DNA of 64,000 nt, taken from Terriglobia bacterium. GTDB lineage: Bacteria; Acidobacteriota; Terriglobia; Terriglobales; Acidobacteriaceae. The stretch covers positions 36,580 through 100,579 of the forward strand of contig JAIQFH010000024.1 in assembly GCA_020073385.1 (NCBI GenBank), in the 5' to 3' direction. A program made the position numbers and the translations under genes. How positions within the stretch are numbered: position 1 is the first letter of the stretch; every line of letters starts with the position of its first letter. The notes beneath the pieces are model-generated. The model saw only the letters and a list, made by a program, of their open reading frames with translations, had not been told where the DNA came from and did not search any database. Shown here piece by piece: positions 1 to 8,593 of this stretch.

Positions 1-2
1 CA

Positions 3-875
3 TACGAAGGCGTCGACGAGCATCTGCGCGACGCTGAGATCATCTTTACAATATCCCTCCGGCCGGAGCAGCTTGCCGCGACGCGCCACCTCCGGTGGAT
101 TCATGCTCCAACTGCGGCGGTACATCAGTTTTTGTTTCCTGAGTTGGTCGACAGCGATGTCATTCTGACCAACTCTACCGAGGTTCATGGGCCTGTCGTC
201 GCCGAACACGTCATCGCGTTGATCTTCGCTCTGGCGAAGAAGATTCCCCAGGCGACCGTCCTGCAACAAAGGCATGTCTGGGGCAAGGAGACCATGTGGA
301 GAGAGGGATACTGCCCCCGCGAAATTGCGGGTTTAACCCTTGGACTCATTGGTTTGGGAAGTATCGGGCGCCGAGTCGCACTGATGGCTTCGGCAGTGGG
401 CATGCGCGTCATCGCCGTGCGTGAACACACAAGCAAAGGCGCGCCAGAGGGAGTGGAGGTGGTTTTCCCGCCGTCAGAACTTGACACGCTTCTCGCACAG
501 TCAGACTTCGTGGTCATGGCAGCGCCGCTCGTATCCGCGACGCAGGGCCTTTTGAACAGCGAGCGCATCGCTCGGATGAAGCCGGATTCTTTTCTGATCA
601 ACGTGGGTCGAGGTCCGCAGGTCGATGAAGGTGCGCTCGAGGACGCGCTTCGCAGTCGCCGCATCGCCGGCGCCGCGCTTGATGTGTTCGAACATGAGCC
701 ACTGCCGCCGGAATCACCGTTGTGGGATCTCGACAACCTTCTGATTACTCCTCATACTGCGGGGCTGACGGCGAAGCTGTGGGACCGTCACTACGACCTG
801 TTCTCTGACAACCTGCGACGGTATCTGTCGCGTCAGCCACTCCGGTACGTTGTCGATAAGCACAAAGGCTACTGA
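3..875 (+). CDS. D-isomer-specific 2-hydroxyacid dehydrogenase (5' end outside window)
   Basis: NAD-dependent oxidoreductase of the D-2-hydroxyacid dehydrogenase family. The reading frame is open from base 3, so the N-terminus lies upstream of the window; the visible part is about 290 residues, most of a normal 310-330 residue protein. Seen: the end of the substrate domain (RWIHAPTAAVHQF), the NAD-binding Rossmann motif GLIGLGSIGRRVA, the region INVGRGPQVDEGAL holding the conserved Arg, and the C-terminal LLITPHTAG with the catalytic His. The ScrK-type substrate cannot be predicted from sequence. It is followed directly by a sensor kinase gene on the same strand. Family call is secure; substrate unknown. 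Confidence 0.9.
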   Translation, partial: YEGVDEHLRDAEIIFTISLRPEQLAATRHLRWIHAPTAAVHQFLFPELVDSDVILTNSTEVHGPVVAEHVIALIFALAKKIPQATVLQQRHVWGKETMWREGYCPREIAGLTLGLIGLGSIGRRVALMASAVGMRVIAVREHTSKGAPEGVEVVFPPSELDTLLAQSDFVVMAAPLVSATQGLLNSERIARMKPDSFLINVGRGPQVDEGALEDALRSRRIAGAALDVFEHEPLPPESPLWDLDNLLITPHTAGLTAKLWDRHYDLFSDNLRRYLSRQPLRYVVDKHKGY

Positions 876-918
876 ACTCAGCGTTCATGCTACAGTTCTG
901 AGAGAGCCCCTCATCTTT

Positions 919-2271
919 ATGGAACCACGTCTCATCCTGATCAATCTGCTGATCAAGTTGGGCGTTGCTGCGGCCGTTTCCAGCAGCCTGGTGCGTTCCA
1001 AAGAGTTCAAGTCGCTTCTGTTTCGCGAAGAGCGCACATTTAGGCAAAAAGTGTTTCTCGTGCTCTGGTTGGGACTGCCGATCGTGATCGGGGTCCTGAT
1101 CCGGATTTCACAAACCAGTTTTCAGGCAAGCGATCTGAGCTTTGAGACGGCGATGTTGCTGGGCGTCATCGGCGGGCGCTGGGCCGGTTCACTCGGCGGC
1201 GCGCTGATGAGTGCTCCTTCTCTGTTACACGGGGAATGGGCCGCTCTGCCATTCCACGTCCTTAGCGGTTTTCTCGCCGGGCAGTTGCGCACCATGGCGG
1301 CCGACAAAGACGATATTTGGTCATTTTCACCGTTTATCGATCAGAGCATTTTCCGCCTGATTCGCCGAAACTTGCCACGTCCCCGCCTCTTCGACTGGCA
1401 GATCATGTTCTTTACCACGATTGTCGGTCTGCGCTTTGTGCAAACCGAGCTGGCTCGCTATTTTCCAAGGTCGATCTATAGCATCGAGAGTCCCGATAAT
1501 CTATGGGTCTTTGGACTCATCTATGCGGCAACGGTCGCGGCCATCGGAATCGAAATCAAGGTCTTCAACAGCGTGCGCATCCAGATCAAACTGGAAGAGC
1601 AAGAGCGTCTTCTGCTGCATGCCCGCATGGAGGCGCTCCAGAACCAGATCAATCCGCATTTCCTGTTCAACACTCTGAACTCGATTTCGTCACTGGTGCG
1701 CTTCGATCCCGACACCGCCAGGGACATGATCTTCAAGCTCGCGACCATTTTGCGACGCCTCCTTAATAGCAGCGAAGCGTTTGCACCTCTTCGCGAAGAG
1801 TTTGAGTTTATCGACAACTATCTGGATATCGAGGTCGTCCGCTTCGGAAGGGAAAAACTGCGAGTGGTGAAAGAACTCGATCCCGCGTCACTCGACGTCG
1901 TGGTCCCCAGCATGCTGCTGCAACCGCTGATTGAGAACTCCATCAAGCATGGCCTTGCTCCCAAGATCGAGGGAGGTAGCATCTATCTGCGCAGCCGCGT
2001 CACCAATTCACGGTTGATTATTGAAGTTGAAGACGACGGTGTCGGCATGGGCAGCGCCCAACTGGATGAAAGCAGCAGTTGGTCGGGCATGGGAATCGGC
2101 ATGGCGAATATCTCTGAGCGCCTGCAGGTTCTTTACGGGGATATCGCGCGCATGACCATCGACAGCCATCAGGGGAAGGGAACTCTGGTTCGCATCCGCC
2201 TGCCTCTGTTTGAGCCTGACAGTTCGGTCCCGGAAGGTTTTTACGCCGAGCGCTCGAGCACGCGACGGTAG
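919..2271 (+). CDS. LytS/YehU-type sensor histidine kinase
   Basis: Membrane sensor kinase of the LytS class. The N-terminal ~210 residues hold several hydrophobic segments resembling the 5TM LytS receptor domain. The His-kinase box NQINPHFLFNTLNS places the phospho-acceptor at His247 counted from the ATG at 919. A HATPase domain follows with the N box (LIENSIKHG) and G boxes (DDGVGMG, GMGIGMANI). A TTG at 850 is in frame and would overlap the previous gene; I prefer ATG 919, although neither has a strong ribosome site. No LytTR response regulator is adjacent, which is odd for this class. The 3' end overlaps the convergent bshA by 31 bases. Confidence 0.88.
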   Translation: MEPRLILINLLIKLGVAAAVSSSLVRSKEFKSLLFREERTFRQKVFLVLWLGLPIVIGVLIRISQTSFQASDLSFETAMLLGVIGGRWAGSLGGALMSAPSLLHGEWAALPFHVLSGFLAGQLRTMAADKDDIWSFSPFIDQSIFRLIRRNLPRPRLFDWQIMFFTTIVGLRFVQTELARYFPRSIYSIESPDNLWVFGLIYAATVAAIGIEIKVFNSVRIQIKLEEQERLLLHARMEALQNQINPHFLFNTLNSISSLVRFDPDTARDMIFKLATILRRLLNSSEAFAPLREEFEFIDNYLDIEVVRFGREKLRVVKELDPASLDVVVPSMLLQPLIENSIKHGLAPKIEGGSIYLRSRVTNSRLIIEVEDDGVGMGSAQLDESSSWSGMGIGMANISERLQVLYGDIARMTIDSHQGKGTLVRIRLPLFEPDSSVPEGFYAERSSTRR

Positions 2272-3386
2272 AAGTCTTCGTACTGCTTAACGATCTTGGT
2301 GGAGCAGAAGCGCTCCATGGCGACGGCCCTGGCCCGCTTTCCCATCTCCCGCAGCTTCTGTTCATCATTCAGAAGTTCAATCGCATATCGCGCCATCGTA
2401 TCCACGTCGCCCACGTCGGCCAGAAATCCGCTTATGCCGTGATCGATCACCTCGGGCACGCCGCCTGCGCGGGTTGAGATGGGAACGACTTCGCACGCCA
2501 TGGCTTCCAGTGCCGCGAGGCCAAATGATTCCAGTTCGCTGGGCAGCAACATGATGTCGGCAATCGAAAGCTTCTCGTAGATCTGATCCTGCTTCCCGAG
2601 AAACAGGACATCGTCATGAATGCCCTTTTGCACTGCAAGCCATTCCGCGACCGACCGGTCCGGGCCGTCGCCGATCAGCAACAACCTTGATGGAATCTGC
2701 TTGCGGACGCGGTCGAAGATCTCGATCACATCGGTTACGCGCTTGACGGGACGAAAGTTGGACAAGTGAACCAGCACGCGTTGATTATTCGGCGCGTACT
2801 CACGGCGCAGTTTCTCGGCGATCTCCGTATTGCGGTAATAGATATCGCAATTCACGGAGTTGTAGATCACTTCGATCTTGTTTTTCACGTCGAACACGCG
2901 TTGTGTCCGTTCGCGGAGATAGTTTGAAATCGCCGTAACGCCATCGCTCTGCTCGATGGAATATCGAGTAATCCCCAAGTAGGACCGGTCCAGTCCCACA
3001 AGTGTGATGTCGGTTCCGTGGAGTGTCGTGACAAATGGCAGGCGACGGCCGCGTGGGCCGGAAGCCAGCATCTGCCGCGCCAGCATCGCGCTCACCGAAT
3101 GCGGGATGGCGTAATGAACGTGCAGCAGGTCCAAGTCGTAGAGCTGGGCCACCTCGGCCATGCGGGTCGCGAGCGCGAGATCGTAGGGGGGGTAATCGAA
3201 CAGGGGATAACGAGAAACTTCGACCTCGTGATAATGAATGTTGGGTTCGGCGCCCCGCAACCGGATCGGCTGGGCGTAAGAAATGAAGTGAATCTCGTGG
3301 TCGCGCTGCGCCAGTTCCAATCCCAATTCGGTGGCCACCACGCCACTGCCGCCGTAGGTTGGATAACAGGTAATCCCGATCTTCAT
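2241..3386 (-). CDS. bshA: N-acetyl-alpha-D-glucosaminyl L-malate synthase BshA
   Basis: GT4-family glycosyltransferase joining UDP-GlcNAc to L-malate, first step of bacillithiol synthesis. The N-terminus KIGITCYPTYGGSGVVATEL is diagnostic of BshA, and HGTDITLVG, LSNFRPVKR, LLIGDGPDR and the C-terminal donor-sugar site (LPSELESFGLAALEAMACE) are all in place. Length (381 residues) matches the family. BshB/BshC are not in the window. Its last 30 bases overlap the 3' end of the convergent kinase gene. Bacillithiol genes occur outside Firmicutes, including in Acidobacteriota, which fits the proposed host. Confidence 0.93.
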   Translation of the reverse strand: MKIGITCYPTYGGSGVVATELGLELAQRDHEIHFISYAQPIRLRGAEPNIHYHEVEVSRYPLFDYPPYDLALATRMAEVAQLYDLDLLHVHYAIPHSVSAMLARQMLASGPRGRRLPFVTTLHGTDITLVGLDRSYLGITRYSIEQSDGVTAISNYLRERTQRVFDVKNKIEVIYNSVNCDIYYRNTEIAEKLRREYAPNNQRVLVHLSNFRPVKRVTDVIEIFDRVRKQIPSRLLLIGDGPDRSVAEWLAVQKGIHDDVLFLGKQDQIYEKLSIADIMLLPSELESFGLAALEAMACEVVPISTRAGGVPEVIDHGISGFLADVGDVDTMARYAIELLNDEQKLREMGKRARAVAMERFCSTKIVKQYEDFYRRVLERSA

Positions 3387-3503
3387 GCGCGCCCGATTTT
3401 CATTTGCAGAAGTTCACCGCTCGCTTGGAGGTTCGATGGCCGGAACTAGCGGCGGATGCAGATTCTACACGAGTATCTGATGCAGAAGCAGTGGGCAGGC
3501 CGA

Positions 3504-4184
3504 TTATTGGCCGTCTTTGGGGCCAAATGCGTTGCCGGGATCGATCTTGTCCAGGTGTGCCTGGAATTTCTTCTTCGATTCCTCAGGCAATCCGGTGAAC
3601 TCGATTCCCATACCAACGCCGGGGTCGCGGGTGCGAACCACAGCACTCGGAGTGAGCCGATCTTCTCCCATCCACAGATCAACACGTAGTGCCGTGCCGA
3701 CAGACAAGGGCATGACGGTCTCAACATAACAGCCATTTCCGCTGATGTCCGTAGCATTGATGCGCAGTGGAGTGTTCACTCGTTCATCGCGCAGTTCCAG
3801 CGGAAAAGAGATCTTATGGCGCAGAAATTTCCTGCGATTGTCCTGGCGAATCTGGGTACGCTCTTCGGCCATCATTTCAGCGGGAAGGGCAATCGCCCAG
3901 GGACAATCCTGGTCTGCTACCAACTGCACGCCCGCCTGAGTCTTCTTCAGCGCTCCAGCGTCGACGACCCAGACCACCTTGCAGCGGGCTTTCTTGCCTT
4001 CATACTGCACGCCGATGACGTCGCCCACCTTTAATTCAGGCTCAATACCGTAAATACACGCACCGGTCGCACTGATGTTCTGGGCCATGGCGTTCTGGAA
4101 GAAGGGCTGGTTGTTCGCACCCATTCCCCATACCTTGACCTTCAAGTCCAGAGTCGCACGCGGAGCTGACCCTTGGGCCGACAT
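3504..4184 (-). CDS. Tandem PilZ-domain protein
   Basis: Probable cyclic-di-GMP receptor, cytoplasmic. Two PilZ-like units are visible. The first (about residues 8-100) starts with RATLDLKVKV and carries AQNISATGACIYG. The second (about 112-215) has the fuller c-di-GMP signature, an arginine-rich RRKFLRHKI followed by DISGNGCYVE. The first unit lacks a clear RxxxR, so it may be a non-binding structural copy. An AGGAGGC-like sequence lies about 11 bases before the ATG. No operon partner: the next gene upstream (HpnK-like) is 130 bases away. Confidence 0.83.
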   Translation of the reverse strand: MSAQGSAPRATLDLKVKVWGMGANNQPFFQNAMAQNISATGACIYGIEPELKVGDVIGVQYEGKKARCKVVWVVDAGALKKTQAGVQLVADQDCPWAIALPAEMMAEERTQIRQDNRRKFLRHKISFPLELRDERVNTPLRINATDISGNGCYVETVMPLSVGTALRVDLWMGEDRLTPSAVVRTRDPGVGMGIEFTGLPEESKKKFQAHLDKIDPGNAFGPKDGQ

Positions 4185-4316
4185 GAGTGCTTAAGCCTCC
4201 AACGAACAGAAAACGTTGAATTGTAAACTAATCTTACTACTTGGGGCTAATTCGTAAGGTTACGAGAGTACCCCAGCCCTGGGTGCAGGAGCCATCCGCG
4301 TACGGAAAACAGTTGG

Positions 4317-5195
4317 TTAGGCTACATTATTCGCCAACAAAGCGCGATACGAGATGAGTTGAATCCCCGCCCGTGCCAGCACTTCACGAGCCGCGGGCAT
4401 AGTCAGTACCTTTAGTTCAAGTTCCCGAGACTCCCGTAAGCGCGTCTTCGCAGCCGCCAGATCGGGATCGTTGTAGCCGGGATGGCAAACGAACTCCCAG
4501 GTCCCGTCGGGGATGCTTTGGGCGATCGCTTGGAAGAGCTTTTCATCCAGCGTTCCTGTGACCTCAATGCCGAGCGTCCCGTCGGGCGCTACGAATCCCT
4601 CTCGATGGACAGCCCGGCGAAACTGTCCAGCAAAGCGGCTCAGAATGCGGACCTCAGCGAAGCGTGTCCACAGATTGGGCCGCGTCAGGAGTTGGCTGGA
4701 GCGGAGTGGAAGTCGCGGGCCGAATGGATTCCGCATCGCCCGCACGCCACAATCATGTGTCGCTCGCAGCAACGGCCTCAGGATTTGCGGAAAAATATGA
4801 GTGTGTTTGTGCGTGTCTACGTGAGAAACCGCAATTCCAGCAGACTGAATCCTTTGAATCTGCGCCCGGGCCTCGGTCTCAATTTCGCGAGCATTCATTC
4901 GTCCTGTAAGGGCACGCGCAGCGAACGTCTTGAGTCCGTCGTGGAATCTTCGCGAATCAGTAATGGTTGGAAGCCCGGGGGCGTCAAGTACCGGCTCGCC
5001 ATCGATCAGCACGATGTGGCAGCCGACGCTCAGGCCCGGTAAGGCTTTTGCCATCTGTACGGCCTCGTCGAACGCCCGACTGTTTGCCATAAGCGTGGAT
5101 GATGTGACGATGCCGCGCGTATGTGCCTGGACAATGGCGCGGTTCACGCCCGAAGTAAATCCGAAGTCGTCCGCGTTGATGATGAGCCGCCGCAA
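4317..5195 (-). CDS. hpnK: ChbG/HpnK-family polysaccharide/hopanoid deacetylase
   Basis: YdjC-fold carbohydrate deacetylase. The metal site is visible: INADDFG near the N-terminus (Asp pair), GCHIVL (His), and SHVDTHKHTHIFP (His-rich). The GLSVGCHIVLIDGEPVL stretch resembles hopanoid-associated HpnK more than the chitooligosaccharide deacetylase ChbG. The likely start is a TTG at 5195-5193, without an obvious ribosome site. No other hopanoid gene is in the window, so assignment to hopanoid maturation is by similarity only. Confidence 0.8.
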   Translation of the reverse strand: MRRLIINADDFGFTSGVNRAIVQAHTRGIVTSSTLMANSRAFDEAVQMAKALPGLSVGCHIVLIDGEPVLDAPGLPTITDSRRFHDGLKTFAARALTGRMNAREIETEARAQIQRIQSAGIAVSHVDTHKHTHIFPQILRPLLRATHDCGVRAMRNPFGPRLPLRSSQLLTRPNLWTRFAEVRILSRFAGQFRRAVHREGFVAPDGTLGIEVTGTLDEKLFQAIAQSIPDGTWEFVCHPGYNDPDLAAAKTRLRESRELELKVLTMPAAREVLARAGIQLISYRALLANNVA

Positions 5196-5389
5196 GCAGT
5201 CAGTCTAGCAGGAGGTGAGGAAGGATCTGCACCCACGAATCCTGAGGTGAGGCCGGGCTGCGGCGTTCAGGGGTTGCGAGGTTTGACCGGTTTTTCCGCC
5301 GCCACGTATACTCAGCAAAGGCGCGCTTCGCGCGGATGCCACTCATTTGATTTCCACCGCCCGGCTATCAGGTCGCGCGAACGCGTGAG

Positions 5390-5466
5390 GGGCGGTTAGC
5401 TCAGCTGGTTAGAGCGCCTGCCTTACAAGCAGGAGGTCGCAGGTTCGAGTCCTGCACTGCCCACCA
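5390..5466 (+). tRNA. tRNA-Val (anticodon TAC)
   Basis: Full cloverleaf: acceptor GGGCGGT pairs with ACTGCCC, anticodon stem CCTGC/GCAGG encloses loop CTTACAA (anticodon TAC), T-arm GCAGG-TTCGAGT-CCTGC, discriminator A and encoded CCA. Its 3' part is the left attachment site of an integrative element; because the identity segment restores the 3' half, the tRNA stays intact after insertion. Confidence 0.96.
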
Positions 5467-5467
5467 T
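5422..5467. repeat. Left attachment repeat (46 bp) in tRNA-Val
   Basis: Identical over 46 bases to 8984-9029. It starts in the anticodon loop (CTTACAAG...) and runs through the CCA end plus one base. This is the att core of the tRNA-Val element. Confidence 0.95.
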
Positions 5468-5523
5468 CCCCTCAACAACTTACAGCTTGACTAGTTTATC
5501 AGGTCAGCGTAAGGTCAGCACAA

Positions 5524-6663
5524 GTGAAGCGACAAGACGGCTATCTGACGCAGAAGTCCGGCGCATGGCTGGGGCACTACTCCCGCTGGGTCACTGATCC
5601 TCGCAACGGGGAAAAGAAGCGTCAGCAGCGATCATTCAAGATCGGGCCGGTACGTACCACGACCAAAACGCAGGCCCGGAACAAGCTACGGGAACGCATC
5701 GTCTCCGAACTCGGCATAACCGCCGACTCCCGCGCCACACTAGCATGGTTCATAGAGCATCGCTGGAAGCCTGTCTACGAAGGAAACTGGCGCGAATCCA
5801 CGAAGGCAGTCAACGGCGAACTGCTCAAGTTCGTGATTGACCGATTCGGCACAACCCCGATTGAGGACATGGACAGGGTAGCCATGCAGCGATGGCTGGC
5901 CGATCTAGCGAAACGCAAATCAGCCTCACTCGTGCGCCACTGCTATATTTTTCTGCGCTCGATTCTGACGGAAGCTACCGAGCAGGACTACTGCCGCAAG
6001 AATCCCGCCCGCTTGCTGCAAGTGCCACGGCAACTGAAAGCAGTGAAGAAAATTTATCTGACGTTGCCTGAGATACAAGCCCTGCTTGAGGCTGCCACGT
6101 TCCAACCCCGTGAGCGGGCCTTGCTGCGTCTGATTCTCGTGACTGCCCTCCGTCCCTCCGAACTGTTCGCCCTCAAGTGGAAATGCCTCGACATGGTGAA
6201 TAACACGCTGACCATCACAGAGACGGTGTACCGTGGCAAGATTCGACCGTATACCAAGACCACGGAAGAGGGGCAGGCTCCACGGCTGGCAGTCCCCGAG
6301 GACGCAGTTATGGCCCTCGTAGAATGGCACTCCCAGAGCAAGCGCAACGGGGATGAGGACTACATCTTCCCGAATGAAGTAGGCGGGTTTCTCCTGAAAG
6401 AGAACTATAGCAAGCGAGTCCTGAAGGAACTGGCAAAGCAGGCCGGTATCCCCAAGCTGAATTTTCAGATACTCCGCAGGACTGTAGCAACCCACGCCCA
6501 GCACCTAGGCAGTCTCAAGGACGTGCAGACCATCTTACGGCACAAGCAGGCCGAGACAACCTCGCAGCATTACATCCAAGCGATTGAGCAGACGGTGCGG
6601 GAGACTGGGAACTTGCTTGCAGCCAAGATGCTAGAGCAGCCCAAGGGCAACCCCATGAAGTGA
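5524..6663 (+). CDS. Tyrosine site-specific integrase (tRNA-Val element)
   Basis: Phage-type integrase that would recombine the flanking 46-bp repeats. N-terminal arm-binding region with a basic AP2-like stretch, SAM-like core-binding domain (about 70-165), catalytic domain (about 175-365). Catalytic residues seen: Arg210 in TALRPSELFAL, Arg318 in FQILRRT (the usual His of HxLR is Gln315), His340 in RHKQAETT and nucleophile Tyr350 in SQHYIQ. The start is a GTG at 5524, weakly supported by AAGGTC upstream. Length 379 is normal. The 3' 100 bases are duplicated at 7216-7315. Confidence 0.92.
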   Translation: MKRQDGYLTQKSGAWLGHYSRWVTDPRNGEKKRQQRSFKIGPVRTTTKTQARNKLRERIVSELGITADSRATLAWFIEHRWKPVYEGNWRESTKAVNGELLKFVIDRFGTTPIEDMDRVAMQRWLADLAKRKSASLVRHCYIFLRSILTEATEQDYCRKNPARLLQVPRQLKAVKKIYLTLPEIQALLEAATFQPRERALLRLILVTALRPSELFALKWKCLDMVNNTLTITETVYRGKIRPYTKTTEEGQAPRLAVPEDAVMALVEWHSQSKRNGDEDYIFPNEVGGFLLKENYSKRVLKELAKQAGIPKLNFQILRRTVATHAQHLGSLKDVQTILRHKQAETTSQHYIQAIEQTVRETGNLLAAKMLEQPKGNPMK

Positions 6664-6665
6664 CT

Positions 6666-6860
6666 TTAGCCACGAGGGAAGGAGAACGCAGGGAGAGGAC
6701 CACTCACGTGGACTTCGATCGGTTTTTCCTGCTGAGTGACGATCCCCTGTATCCGTCTGGTTGTTCGTGTGGTTCCGATAGCAACTGTAAGCTCTACATC
6801 CTCAACATCAACCGGATCACCTAGGGGTTTGCCATCGCAGACTAACTGAATCTTTTGCAT
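6666..6860 (-). CDS. Small hypothetical protein (64 aa)
   Basis: Unrecognised. ATG at 6860 with GGAAAGGGA six to eight bases upstream supports translation. The protein starts MQKIQLVCDGKPL and is rich in Val/Thr with a GDPVDVEDVEL segment, suggesting a small beta-rich fold. It sits tail-to-tail with the integrase, three bases apart. Restricted to the element as far as can be seen. Confidence 0.5.
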   Translation of the reverse strand: MQKIQLVCDGKPLGDPVDVEDVELTVAIGTTRTTRRIQGIVTQQEKPIEVHVSGPLPAFSFPRG

Positions 6861-7215
6861 GTGCAGTCCCTTTCCATTTAGTTCTGAACGTGTGAGAATC
6901 CGTCCAATACCCAGAAGCACACCCTCAAAATGACGAACCAAGCCACATTTAAGATAGCGAGGAACCCGATGAACTGCCACGAATCTTTCGCCGGTGCGCA
7001 TAATCTTGGACTACGGCGAACAGTGCGAACAGATCGTAGGCGACAGCGAGCACGATTGATAATCGAGTCATTCCCCGCTTGACTGACTGTAGCGTTATCG
7101 CCATTTCCAGCCCTGTGCTGCCCCTTTGCCATTGTCTGTGCCGGAAGAACCCCGCTACTAGATAACCCACGTAACCCCGCCTTGTGGCCTAGGCTGCCCG
7201 CTGTGATCCTGACAT
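6861..7215. other. Non-coding stretch inside the tRNA-Val element
   Basis: About 355 bases between the small gene and the integrase remnant. Overlapping minus-strand frames here have shifting composition and no ribosome sites; I see no convincing gene or structured element. Confidence 0.4.
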
Positions 7216-7315
7216 CAGCACTACATCCAAGCGATTGAGCAGACGGTGCGGGAGACAGGGAACCTGCTGGAAGGGAAGATGCTAGAGCAGCCCAAGGGCA
7301 ATCCCATGAAGTGAC
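7216..7315 (+). pseudogene. Remnant of a second integrase gene (3' end only)
   Basis: 100 bases matching the 3' end of the nearby integrase (6565-6664) with eight substitutions, including the stop codon. Most changes cluster in one short stretch. The rest of the gene is missing and the upstream flank is unrelated. It therefore derives from a related, not identical, integrase. Confidence 0.88.
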
Positions 7316-7317
7316 AG

Positions 7318-7369
7318 CGCCCGGCCGGGCCGCAAGGCCGTGCAGGTTCAAGTCCTGTTCCGGGCACCA
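7318..7369 (+). repeat. tRNA-Leu 3' fragment (relic attachment site)
   Basis: Directly follows the integrase remnant. Contains a long variable-arm-like hairpin (GGCC-GCAA-GGCC), a T-arm GCAGG-TTCAAGT-CCTGT, TCCGGGC and A-CCA, as in a tRNA-Leu 3' half. No 5' half is present, so it cannot be a functional tRNA. Best explained as the attachment core of another integrative element that targeted tRNA-Leu. Confidence 0.75.
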
Positions 7370-7396
7370 TCTGCAAAGACGGTCTACCTTGAAGCC

Positions 7397-7585
7397 TTAT
7401 CGGGAGTGTACAACCGCGATATGCTCCGAGAATTGACGGTCTAATATTGCCTGATTGTCCTCGGCAGTGCCCACTCTAGTGACAGCGAAATACACATCAG
7501 GGTATGGGCATATCGTGCATTCTCCCCGCACGGGCCTACCGTCAAGGAACTCAAGTACATGCAATTCAGGTTTCTTCATAACCAT
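7397..7585 (-). CDS. Small C2H2-like zinc-binding protein (62 aa)
   Basis: Unrecognised small protein. CTICP in the middle and EHIAVVH near the end give a Cys-x2-Cys...His-x4-His arrangement that could bind one zinc ion. AAGAGGAG lies four bases before the first ATG (MVMKK) and ten before the second, so either start is possible. Cargo of the tRNA-Val element, next to the Rap1a-like gene on the same strand. Confidence 0.55.
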   Translation of the reverse strand: MVMKKPELHVLEFLDGRPVRGECTICPYPDVYFAVTRVGTAEDNQAILDRQFSEHIAVVHSR

Positions 7586-7597
7586 TCAACTCCTCTT

Positions 7598-8023
7598 TCA
7601 CGGTTTCTGAGCAGCTTTTGCACACGGAAACGCGCTCTTCGTTGCCAAGACAACCAAAGTCGCCGTTCGCTCGTGGGCCTGCTCGGGGTGCTCCTTAATG
7701 TACTTGAGAACAATGTGGACCGTCTGCCTCAACTCTACCTCTGGCGGCACACATGCTCCCAAATCCTCCATAGAACCCGATGCGTTTTTCACCACAGCAA
7801 AAGACATGCCGACTCCATCGTCCAGTCCCAACATATAACCCTCGCAGATTCCCGCATTGAGAAAGTCCATTTCATCCAATTGCGCTGTTGGTTTGTCGAG
7901 GGCTGAACATATCTCCAAAAACCTGTTGCCTGAGGTGGAGATATTGGCTTTTTGCGCGTTAACCGGAAACGATAAGATACAGAAGAACGCGAGCACGAAA
8001 GCTGTGCATATGCTGTGCTTCAT
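7598..8023 (-). CDS. Rap1a/Tai-like exported protein
   Basis: Predicted 141-residue exported protein. ATG 8023 (AGAAGGA upstream) gives a classical signal peptide (KHSICTAFVLAFFCILSFP, cleavage near VNA-QK). The mature part has the pattern of the Rap1a immunity family: FLEIC..., GICEGYMLGLDDG, CVPPEVELRQTVHIV, KYIKEHPEQAHERTA and a final FPCAK, with four Cys for two disulfides. Rap1a proteins neutralise type VI amidase effectors in the periplasm; no effector gene is nearby, so here it would be an orphan immunity-like protein. An upstream in-frame codon at 8044 is less likely. Confidence 0.7.
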   Translation of the reverse strand: MKHSICTAFVLAFFCILSFPVNAQKANISTSGNRFLEICSALDKPTAQLDEMDFLNAGICEGYMLGLDDGVGMSFAVVKNASGSMEDLGACVPPEVELRQTVHIVLKYIKEHPEQAHERTATLVVLATKSAFPCAKAAQKP

Positions 8024-8047
8024 TCTGATTTCCTTCTTGTCCAATTA

Positions 8048-8326
8048 CTAGGACGCCCTCGCCATCTCTCTCAGATCCGCGTCGCGTTCGTCTGGTGCGA
8101 CCCATTCCCCTTTCGGGCGTTTACATGTTTGGCAGCGCATGACGTATGCACGTTCAGTGACTAAAATAGGTTCAGCGGGGTTTCTGCACTGCTTCCCCCA
8201 TTCCGGCCTCACTTCGGTGCCACAGTCGTCACAAATGAACCGTCCGTTCTCGTGATGGAAGTTTACTGGGCGCATACCGGAAGAGTGCCCCTCGAAGTCC
8301 TCCACTGTCAATCCCCTTGTAGACAT
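8048..8326 (-). CDS. Small zinc-ribbon protein
   Basis: Unrecognised 92-residue protein. CDDC (in GRFICDDCGTE), a following Cys (KQC) and RCQTC provide a likely two-knuckle zinc ribbon. The frame is open further upstream to 8680, but that part is low in coding character, so I start at ATG 8326; the ribosome site is poor and the internal Met (MRPVNFHH) is an alternative. Last of three same-strand small genes in the element. Confidence 0.5.
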   Translation of the reverse strand: MSTRGLTVEDFEGHSSGMRPVNFHHENGRFICDDCGTEVRPEWGKQCRNPAEPILVTERAYVMRCQTCKRPKGEWVAPDERDADLREMARAS

Positions 8327-8593
8327 CCCAAAATTGGGGGCTGACCTGCGGGACACGGGGCTGGGTACAGCCGGTACGTTACGACATACCATGCTCTGCG
8401 GTGTTAAGTCCCTCACCCGCCAGTCCCCGAAGTGGGAGATTCCCGCCGACCGAATCCTAGGTGACAGAACTGGCACACTATCGGCGGGGCCGGTAATGGG
8501 ATGACAGTACTGCACTCTGTCACGGTAACAGTTCGTACTGTAAAGCCTTTGATTACTGGCAGTTACCGATGGGCATGGCAGTGGGATTGCTAG

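Noticed and set aside
7318..7369. Functional tRNA-Leu
   Set aside because: No 5' half or anticodon arm; only the variable arm to CCA end is present.
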